Source of the DNA: a bacterium
GTDB lineage: Bacteria > BMS3Abin14
NCBI GenBank assembly: GCA_029210965.1
Contig: JARGFZ010000010.1
Coordinates: forward strand, 1 to 45,225
Direction of reading: 5' to 3'
Length of the DNA stretch: 45,225 nucleotides
The first letter of the stretch is position 1; every line of letters begins with the position of its first letter. The notes beneath the pieces are model-generated. The model was given only the letters and a program-made list of their open reading frames with translations, had not been told where the DNA came from and ran no database searches. This document shows positions 39,792 to 45,225 of this stretch, piece after piece. A program made the translations under genes and the position numbers.

Positions 39792-40816
39792 TGACAAGAT
39801 CAGCCGAGATCTTTAGCGTATGCCTGCTATTGATAATTTGCGTAACGCCAGCTGCTTACGGAGAGTTGGTGCGGGGCGGAGCAACCTTGAGTTCCGTGTC
39901 CTCGGTGGTCAAGATCAGCCGTGAGGGTAACGGTCTTGACTCGCTGGTGCCGGGGGAGATCCTTTATGTCTTCACGGATTCCGGCGAGCCTGTATCCCAG
40001 ATCTTCGTAAAGGATGTTTTTTCCGATGTGATCCACAGTGAACCTTTGCCCGATGCTGTTGCCCGGCAGATCCGGGAAACCAGGACCATCCTGATATTCA
40101 GCAACCTCAGGGAGTACGGTGACTTCATTATTGCCTTTCGTAACGGTACCCTGGAATCTTTCGGTGACTTTATCACCCGGAACCCTGACAGCGAATTCCG
40201 TGAAGAGGCTCAGCGTATCTATGACGGCCTTGTGTATCGTCCTTTCAAGGTGAAAGGCACGCACCAGGCCCTTGAGGATTTTCTTAAAAAACACCCTGAC
40301 AACTACTATGCGGGAAGTGCCATGAAAAGGAGAGATGATCTCCGCTACATACCGGTAAAGGAGGCCAACAAGATAAGCCAATACCGGTGGTTCATTTCCA
40401 CGTATCCCGACAACCGCAACGCTGAAGAAGCCAGAGCAAAGATTGGGGCGATCCTTTCAACATACGAGGACACCAAACTGGAAGAGGTCGCAAGATACCC
40501 TCGTAGCCACCAGGGGAAAAAGGTCAAGTTTCCCGGCACCCTGCACAGTGCCCTGCCGATCTATGTCGAAGGTCCGGGAATTGGAAGAAAAACGGCCCAA
40601 TTTAAAAGTCCCAGGAACTCCTCCGAGTATCTCAATTTCCAGGTAACGCAGAACGACATTGTCCTCTGGAGACTTTTTGCCAACAGAGAGGATGAATACG
40701 TTGTGAAGGTGGTCCAAAAGTCCGGGAAGGGTGATCATATCCTTGTCTATGGTGTTGTATTCGATACCCTGGGGGGGGCGCCCTGGATCGATGTGGATGA
40801 CATCGAGAAATACTGA
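39791..40816 (+). CDS. secreted protein with TPR-like repeats
   Basis: 341 residues. ATG 39791 shares a base with the Smr stop TAA; aaaggtgg is 7 bases upstream. Signal peptide 1-24 (IFSVCLLLIICVTPAAYGE). Residues about 105-240 contain helical repeats with the spacing of TPR/BamD-like proteins (FGDFITRNPDSEFREEAQRI, ALEDFLKKHPDNYYAGSAMK, YRWFISTYPDNRNAEEARAK): three units with F/L-I-x-x-x-P-D/N. The C-terminal 80 residues are beta-rich, ending DTLGGAPWIDVDDIEKY. Likely a periplasmic or outer-membrane associated scaffold. No lipobox cysteine follows the signal. Confidence 0.78.
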   Translation: MTRSAEIFSVCLLLIICVTPAAYGELVRGGATLSSVSSVVKISREGNGLDSLVPGEILYVFTDSGEPVSQIFVKDVFSDVIHSEPLPDAVARQIRETRTILIFSNLREYGDFIIAFRNGTLESFGDFITRNPDSEFREEAQRIYDGLVYRPFKVKGTHQALEDFLKKHPDNYYAGSAMKRRDDLRYIPVKEANKISQYRWFISTYPDNRNAEEARAKIGAILSTYEDTKLEEVARYPRSHQGKKVKFPGTLHSALPIYVEGPGIGRKTAQFKSPRNSSEYLNFQVTQNDIVLWRLFANREDEYVVKVVQKSGKGDHILVYGVVFDTLGGAPWIDVDDIEKY

Positions 40817-40837
40817 AGTACCGGGAGGAGGATAGCA

Positions 40838-41203
40838 ATGGTCTGGTTCCTGTATGTGGTAGCTATATTATTTATCGCCAAAGGCAGCTTTCTTGTTCTG
40901 CACACGGAGAGGGCTTTAGAAATAACCGGAATGTTGATTGAAAAAGGCAGCCACAGGATCTGGGGCATCGCGGGTGCAACTTTTGGAGTCCTGCTCTGTG
41001 TTGCGTCATTCTGGAGCGGTGTGGTCTGGTTCCTCTTCCTCCTCGGGTTGATGTTCACGGGAATTGGCATATTCTTGTTCCTCGGTGAGAAGGAAAAAGT
41101 TCAGCCACTCCTCCGAACATGGAGTTCGATGTCAAACAGCGGCCTGAGACTTTGGGGGCTGATCCTGGTAGTCACGGGTACAGCGATTCTGTCGTGGGTA
41201 TAG
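40838..41203 (+). CDS. small membrane protein with internal duplication
   Basis: 121 residues, ATG 40838 with gggaggagga upstream. Four hydrophobic segments (about 2-21, 41-60, 62-82 and 103-120). The two halves look related: V/L-F-x-G-x-F-L ending in a charged E-x2-L/V stretch, then a conserved R-I/L-W-G-x-x-x-x-x-x-G. It resembles DUF2065-type small membrane proteins, but not enough for a firm call. It follows the secreted TPR protein by 21 bases and is likely in the same operon. Confidence 0.68.
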   Translation: MVWFLYVVAILFIAKGSFLVLHTERALEITGMLIEKGSHRIWGIAGATFGVLLCVASFWSGVVWFLFLLGLMFTGIGIFLFLGEKEKVQPLLRTWSSMSNSGLRLWGLILVVTGTAILSWV

Positions 41204-41292
41204 GAGAGTGTAGAGTGCAGAGGAACTGCTCTTGATTATCGGGATATTATTGAATGCCCTTAACTCTACACTCTACACATTACACTCTGCAC
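41204..41292. repeat. inverted gtgtagagtgcag repeat arms
   Basis: gagtgtagagtgcagagg (41205-41222) and ctacactctacacattacac followed by tctgcacta (41266-41294) are roughly inverted copies that could fold over a 45-base loop. Confidence 0.6.
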
Positions 41293-41305
41293 TAGGCGAA
41301 GCGCT

Positions 41306-41896
41306 ATGAGATACATAAGCATATTCCCGCAATATCCCGTCAGTATCCTCAAAATGGAGGAACTCAAAAGGTATCGCCAGAAGGTCATCAATGACCAGGT
41401 GACCGTTTCTTCTATCGTCAGGATGCTTAATAACCACTCTCCGATAATGAAGACCGTCAATGGGCACTACGTCAACAAGTCTTTCATTGTGGGGGTCCGA
41501 GACTACGATATCCCTGCTAACAGGCGTTCCAGCCAGGCCAAATATGAGAGGAGGAACCAGATAAACCTCTACGTTTCCATGGACCTGTCCACCATGGAGG
41601 AAGTTTCCGGGATCATATCAGTGCAGAAGATAGCGAGCACTGTGGAAGCCTGTATGGAAAGGGCTCTGGCGCCATGTGACCCAGGTCGGTTCATCGGTGT
41701 ACTGACAGACTGGAATACGACGGAAAAGCTGGACAACATGATAGATCCCCGCATCCAGAAGGAACTGGACGAGGCCAACCTGAGCCAGTCCTTCTTCGCT
41801 GTAAACAGGAACATGATTAAGAAGTTTTCCCTTGTCAGGGAAATGGGTGATGAATCAATTGAAAAGTTGATCCAGCCATCCGGCAAGGTAGGATAG
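41306..41896 (+). CDS. protein of unknown function
   Basis: 196 residues, ATG 41306; no clear ribosome site. Soluble, mixed alpha/beta, no signal or membrane segment. Notable stretches: MRYISIFPQYPVSILKMEEL, NHSPIMKTVNGHYVNKSFIV and INLYVSMDLSTMEEVSGIIS. Met- and Asn-rich for its size, unlike the neighbours. I recognise no family. It stands alone between two inverted-repeat regions. Its codon use and length support a real gene. Confidence 0.6.
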   Translation: MRYISIFPQYPVSILKMEELKRYRQKVINDQVTVSSIVRMLNNHSPIMKTVNGHYVNKSFIVGVRDYDIPANRRSSQAKYERRNQINLYVSMDLSTMEEVSGIISVQKIASTVEACMERALAPCDPGRFIGVLTDWNTTEKLDNMIDPRIQKELDEANLSQSFFAVNRNMIKKFSLVREMGDESIEKLIQPSGKVG

Positions 41897-41906
41897 GCTG
41901 GATGGA

Positions 41907-42001
41907 TGATCTCAAATCTCAGATCTCAAATTGAGTTAAACATCAACCACCAGGTAGTGGTTATGTCTGATCTGAGATCTGAAATCTGAGATGTGAGATT
42001 G
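41907..42001. repeat. long inverted gagatct repeat
   Basis: gatctcaaatctcagatctc (41908-41930) is inverted at 41970-42000 (tgatctgagatctgaaatct gagatgtgagatt). The central caaccaccaggtagtggtt (41945-41962) is itself a hairpin. Same family as 34602-34714. Confidence 0.7.
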
Positions 42002-42036
42002 ATTTTTCCCCGCAACGCGGGGGAAAATTACACCCC

Positions 42037-42249
42037 TCACGTCCCGCCATAGCCGACCTTGATCTTTTCGCCGTCGACGATGACCGGGACCTGCCGCTTG
42101 CCCCCAGTGACCTTTAGCATCTCGTCCAGTGAACCTGGATCTGCAAGGACATCCCTGTAGTCGACCGTTCGTCCCTCTCCCTCAAAGGCCTCACGGGCCT
42201 TCACGGTGTAGGGTCAGCTGAGTTTTCCATAAATGATGACTTTGCTCAT
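42037..42249 (-). CDS. selenocysteine-containing glutaredoxin-like protein (UXX-star type)
   Basis: ATG 42249 with ggagg 4-5 bases upstream, final TGA at 42037. Codon 12 (42216-42214) is TGA, and all other codons are open: MSKVIIYGKLS-U-PYTVKAREAF, then ADPGSLDEMLK and GKRQVPVIVDGEKI, ending KVGYGGT; 70 residues. The in-frame TGA falls exactly at the first active-site cysteine of the glutaredoxin fold (normally C-P-Y-C/T), followed by P-Y-T. The cis-Pro loop (QVPVIV) and the C-terminal Gly pair are kept. This matches a recognised group of tiny glutaredoxin-like selenoproteins. A perfect hairpin begins 12 bases after the TGA (SECIS candidate). Ordinary gene finders cut the gene at codon 12. 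It needs SelB, SelA, SelD and tRNA-Sec elsewhere in the genome. Confidence 0.88.
42185..42201 (-). promoter_or_regulatory. candidate bacterial SECIS hairpin of the selenoprotein mRNA
   Basis: On the minus strand aaggcc (42201-42196), loop cgtga, ggcctt (42190-42185): a perfect 6-bp stem whose loop is 19-23 bases after the UGA, with a GU in the loop. Position and form fit the SelB-binding hairpin of bacterial selenoprotein mRNAs, which lies within the coding region just after the UGA. Confidence 0.7.
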
Positions 42250-42289
42250 AAAACCTCCGTGAATAGTGAACTGTGAAAGGTTGATGGCT

Positions 42290-42320
42290 TCGCAAAAAGC
42301 CGATCACGGACTTTTTGCGA
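42290..42320. repeat. tcgcaaaaag hairpin element
   Basis: tcgcaaaaag (42290-42299), 11-base loop, cttttt gcga (42311-42320): a perfect 10-bp stem. Related half-elements (ctcgtaaaaag) lie at 11562 and 11837. It sits between the selenoprotein and the ferredoxin gene and could terminate or protect transcripts. Confidence 0.7.
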
Positions 42321-42535
42321 CCCTGTCATGGTTGAAATCCTGAAAACCCCAGATTTCGTTTTTCCATTATAGGCAATTATGCGGATAATTTCAAAAAGCC
42401 ATAAACACTACAAATAGATGCTTGACAAGTGGAGTGCAAAAATATTTCTCTACGCTCTACGCTCCACGGTTCTCTGGCATTCCAGTGCTCTTTCTGCTAA
42501 TTATATGAACCTTTCCAAATCAATGGAGGTAATCG

Positions 42536-43075
42536 ATGCATCTAACAGTCATCCCGGAGAGATGCTCCGGGTGCAAGATCTGCGAGCTTGCCTGCAGCGT
42601 TGGACGTGAGGGGGCCAACAACCCCAAAAAGAGCCGTATGCGGGTCATGGTGCTGTATCCGCACCCTGTGATCCGCATGCCCATCGTCTGCAAGCAGTGC
42701 GGCGTGCCCAAGTGCGGGGAAGGATGTCCCACCAACGCCATTTACAAGGAAAACGGGGTCGTGCACCTTGACCAGGAGAAGTGCATCTCCTGCAACCAGT
42801 GCCTGACCAGTTGCCCCTTTGGCGCCATGTTCCTTCACGAGGACATTGAGCATCCTTTCAAATGCGACCTGTGTGACGGCGGCGAACCTCTATGTGTCCA
42901 GGCCTGTCCCAAGGAAGCGCTCAAGTTTCACCCCAAGCACATACTGGGTCAGGCCCATCGCCTTTCGGCGGCACACAGCTACGCCAAAATGAGCAAGGTG
43001 GAGTACATGGACGACGGCCAGAAGAAGACCCTCAAATACGCGAAGATCACGAAGGGCGGCAGCGATGACCGTTAA
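42536..43075 (+). CDS. four-cluster ferredoxin-like electron-transfer subunit of AOR
   Basis: 179 residues, ATG 42536 with ggaggt upstream. Four cysteine sets: C10-x2-C13-x2-C16-x3-C20; C52, C55, C60, C64; C83, C86, C89, C93-P; C110, C113, C120, C124-P: sixteen cysteines for four 4Fe-4S clusters, as in DmsB/HycB-type subunits. The gene overlaps the aldehyde ferredoxin oxidoreductase gene by 11 bases, so it is the natural electron acceptor of that enzyme, passing electrons from aldehyde oxidation to ferredoxin or a membrane partner. No signal peptide: cytoplasmic. Confidence 0.9.
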   Translation: MHLTVIPERCSGCKICELACSVGREGANNPKKSRMRVMVLYPHPVIRMPIVCKQCGVPKCGEGCPTNAIYKENGVVHLDQEKCISCNQCLTSCPFGAMFLHEDIEHPFKCDLCDGGEPLCVQACPKEALKFHPKHILGQAHRLSAAHSYAKMSKVEYMDDGQKKTLKYAKITKGGSDDR

Positions 43076-44876
43076 GGGGGGTTATTTTTTTAAGATCCTG
43101 GAAGTGGACCTCACGTCAGGGACGAGCGAGGTGCGCCCTTTCGACGAGGACTTTGCCCTCCAATACATCGGCGGACGCGGTTTCGGCGCCAGGATCCTTG
43201 CCGACCACCTCAAGGGAAGGAAAAAGAGGATCGATCCCCTGGGGCCGGACAACATCCTTATCATCGCCCCCGGTCCCCTCACCGGCGCTTACCTCCCGGC
43301 TTCGGGCAAGAACTCATTCATTACTATCTCGCCGGCGACGGGTATCTACGGTGATTCCAGCATCGGCGGGGTCTTCGGTGTGGAACTTCGCCAGGCCGGT
43401 TATGACGCTGTGGTGATCAAGGGCAAGGCCCCGGTGCTGTCTGCCCTGAGCATCCAGGACGATACGGTCAAGGTGATCCCCATACCTCATGCCGCAGGGG
43501 CTACCGCCCTGGAAGGCGAGCACATGGTCCGGGAAGCCACCGGCGATGAGGACATGAAGATCGCCTGCATTGGGCCGGCCGGAGAGAACGCTGTCGTCTA
43601 CGCCTGTGTCAACACAGACTGGAGCCGTAACGCGGGCCGGATCGGGATCGGCGCGGTCATGGGGTCCAAGAACCTCAAAGCTGTTGCTGTCAGAGGTTCC
43701 AGAGATCTTCCCATTTTCGACCTTCCAGGGTTGATGGAAGCCTCCGCCGAGGGGTACGCTCTGCTTAAGAGTCACGAATTCTTCAAGTTCTGGCAGGACC
43801 AGGGTCTCATGTCGGTGGTGGATTACGCCAACAAGATGGGGATCCTGCCCACCAGGAATTTCCAGGAAACGGTCTACGACAAGGCCGACCGGATGAACGG
43901 TTACATGATGGAGGACCGTTACAAAATCGGGGATTCGGCCTGTTTCGGGTGTTCCATGTCCTGCGGAAATGTATGTCTCGTCAAGGAAGGCAAGTACCGG
44001 GGTACCGTCACCGAGGGCCCGGAGTACGAGTCCGCGGCGATGCTCGGCAGCAACCTTGGTTCCTCCAACTTTGCCTATATCCTCAAGGCCAACGCCCTGT
44101 GCGATGAACTGGGAGTGGACACTATTTCCACCGGCTCCATCATCGGTGCTGTCATCGAAGGCCTGGAGAGAGGCTTTATCACCTCTGAAGATATAGATGG
44201 TATCGAGATCGAATGGGGGGACGAGGACTCCATCCTGGCACTTATCAACAAGATCGCCTTCAGGGATGGCGTAGGAAATACGCTTGCCGGCGGGGCCAGG
44301 GCCATAATCAGCCGCTGGCCTGAAATGGCCCGCGTCATCAATCACGTCAAGGGCCTGGAGCAGTCGGCCTATGACGCCCGCGGAGCCATCTCCATGGCCC
44401 TGGGGTACGGAACCTCAGATATTGGAGCTCATCACACCCGAGCCCTTACTGTCTTCAACGAACTGGAGACGGGCAACAACCTGGAGTTCGAGGACAAGAT
44501 CAACTTCCTGATCTACCACCAGACGGTGAGGCCCCTCTTTGACATGCTGGGAGTGTGCAGGCTTCCATGGATCGAACTCGGGTTCCCGGAGGAGTATTAC
44601 CAGCGGTTCTACAAGGCCATTACCGGCCAGGATCTGTCTATGGACGAACTGTTTGAAAGATCCAGACACATTTACGATCTTACTCGGGCCATCAATGTAA
44701 GCCTGGGCATCAGCCGCAAAGATGACTATCCTGCCCAGCGATCCTTCGAAGATCCGGTACCCTCAGGCCCCACAGCGGGTAAGGTCATCGACCGGGATGA
44801 TTATGAGAAGATCCTGGGGATGTATTATGAGAAGCGGGGATGGGATCAGGACGGCAAGCCGGAGCTAAAGCTCTAG
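43065..44876 (+). CDS. tungsten-type aldehyde:ferredoxin oxidoreductase
   Basis: 603 residues, ATG 43065, overlapping the ferredoxin gene by 11 bases. It oxidises aldehydes to carboxylic acids using a bis-pterin tungsten (or molybdenum) cofactor. The cluster ligands are C293, C296, C300 and C498 (CFGCSMSC and LGVCRLPW), nearly the numbering of the Pyrococcus furiosus enzyme (288, 291, 295, 494). IGGRGFGARIL and the pterin-binding GGVFGVELRQAGYDAVVIKG and ARGAISMALGYGTSDIGAHH are conserved. Full length (family about 600-620). Neighbouring genes for cofactor synthesis are not in the window. A role in aldehyde detoxification or carboxylate reduction in an anaerobe is likely. Confidence 0.93.
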   Translation: MTVKGGYFFKILEVDLTSGTSEVRPFDEDFALQYIGGRGFGARILADHLKGRKKRIDPLGPDNILIIAPGPLTGAYLPASGKNSFITISPATGIYGDSSIGGVFGVELRQAGYDAVVIKGKAPVLSALSIQDDTVKVIPIPHAAGATALEGEHMVREATGDEDMKIACIGPAGENAVVYACVNTDWSRNAGRIGIGAVMGSKNLKAVAVRGSRDLPIFDLPGLMEASAEGYALLKSHEFFKFWQDQGLMSVVDYANKMGILPTRNFQETVYDKADRMNGYMMEDRYKIGDSACFGCSMSCGNVCLVKEGKYRGTVTEGPEYESAAMLGSNLGSSNFAYILKANALCDELGVDTISTGSIIGAVIEGLERGFITSEDIDGIEIEWGDEDSILALINKIAFRDGVGNTLAGGARAIISRWPEMARVINHVKGLEQSAYDARGAISMALGYGTSDIGAHHTRALTVFNELETGNNLEFEDKINFLIYHQTVRPLFDMLGVCRLPWIELGFPEEYYQRFYKAITGQDLSMDELFERSRHIYDLTRAINVSLGISRKDDYPAQRSFEDPVPSGPTAGKVIDRDDYEKILGMYYEKRGWDQDGKPELKL

Positions 44877-45039
44877 AACGCAGCACGCAGAACGCAGCAC
44901 ACAGGAGATAATACGACCAGAGCGGTAAGCTCTGGTAATCAGTGATGGGGAAATACAAAGTCCGGCGCGCAATGCTCCGGACTTGTTTTATCGCAATGCT
45001 TTTGTTTTGTTGTTCACGCTTTACTACTATTTCCCTTCC
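44877..45039. other. intergenic region after the AOR gene
   Basis: No gene seen. gaacgcagcacgcagaacgc (44877-44896) is a further copy of the ttctgcgttctg family, inverted. The terminator at 44958-44990 is listed separately. Confidence 0.6.
44958..44990 (+). terminator. terminator after the AOR operon
   Basis: aagtccgg (44958-44965), 11-base loop, ccggactt (44977-44984), then gtttta. A perfect 8-bp stem with a short U run, about 80 bases after the AOR stop. Confidence 0.7.
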
Positions 45040-45225
45040 TCTTTACCAAACCCTATCACGATATACGAACCGCTCTTTTCATCCTGGCGAAGGCGGACCT
45101 GTCACGCCGTAGCCACTCTCAAATGTTATTACCTCTATTTGGTGCCTTCTTTACCAAACCCTATCACGATATACGAACCGCTCTTTTCATCCTGGCGAAG
45201 GCGGACCTGTCACGCCGTAGCCACT
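45040..45225. repeat. 78-bp direct repeat, two copies (second cut by window end)
   Basis: 45040-45117 and 45148-45225 are identical over 78 bases, starting tctttaccaaaccctatcac and ending tcacgccgtagccact. Period 108, with a 30-base spacer. The end gcgaaggcggacctgtcacgcc is a common dispersed palindrome type. The second copy runs to the last base, so a longer array may follow. Confidence 0.9.

Noticed and set aside
43314-44345. 343-residue minus-strand ORF
   Set aside because: Antisense to the aldehyde ferredoxin oxidoreductase.
45040-45225. CRISPR array
   Set aside because: Repeat unit of 78 bases with only two copies and one 30-base gap; repeats are too long and contain a common dispersed palindrome; no cas genes.

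Overview
The window looks like a chromosomal contig from an uncultured anaerobic or microaerobic Gram-negative bacterium of deltaproteobacterial type (Desulfobacterota or Desulfuromonadota-like). The support is indirect: a eukaryotic-type citrate synthase of the kind described in Geobacteraceae, a ten-haem periplasmic cytochrome c, a tungsten-type aldehyde:ferredoxin oxidoreductase with a four-cluster ferredoxin, a probable UGA-encoded selenoprotein, and many dispersed palindromic intergenic repeats. There is no ribosomal RNA, so the lineage is inference. The contig starts inside an IS4-type transposase and ends inside a 78-bp direct repeat, so both ends are probably assembly breaks at repeats.

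Left part (1-8,600): an IS end has cut an ATP-grasp ligase gene whose partner, a QEGLA/DUF1704 metallopeptidase-like gene, is also broken by a frameshift and a stop codon. Next come an iron-sulfur flavoprotein, a methyltransferase gene broken by a precise 13-bp tandem duplication, a mercuric-reductase-like flavoprotein, a DUF427 protein and glucokinase.

Middle part (8,600-27,700): a plus-strand operon carries a small secreted protein, an unknown protein, a HAMP membrane protein and a ten-haem cytochrome c. It is followed by a TrmJ-type methyltransferase, a TlpA-like thioredoxin, a DUF3147 protein and a NUDIX hydrolase. On the minus strand are a methyltransferase and a pair of translationally coupled genes: a metallophosphoesterase and a receiver-PAS-Ser/Thr kinase. 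A complete glucose-type ABC importer (gtsABC plus ATPase) follows and would supply glucokinase with substrate. Then come an epimerase, a VOC protein, a compact transcription unit for two paralogous tiny membrane proteins, a second TrmJ-like methyltransferase and poly(A) polymerase.

Right part (27,700-45,225): dnaK, two paralogous thioredoxin-fold/TPR proteins that have lost both redox cysteines, a thiamine-binding protein, tRNA-Arg(CCG), an FHA protein, an Lgt-like protein, a CPA1 antiporter, a FlK-type thioesterase, citrate synthase, a PP-loop/NFACT-R protein, an Smr protein, a secreted TPR-like protein, two unknowns, a selenocysteine glutaredoxin-like gene (missed by ordinary ORF calling because UGA is read as stop), and a ferredoxin plus aldehyde ferredoxin oxidoreductase operon.

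The most notable items are the selenoprotein with a hairpin just after its UGA, the twin micro-membrane-protein operon with a near-consensus promoter and an 8-bp palindrome around the -10 box, the 13-bp duplication, the cysteine-less thioredoxin pair, and the repeat families, which in places supply the last codons of neighbouring genes.
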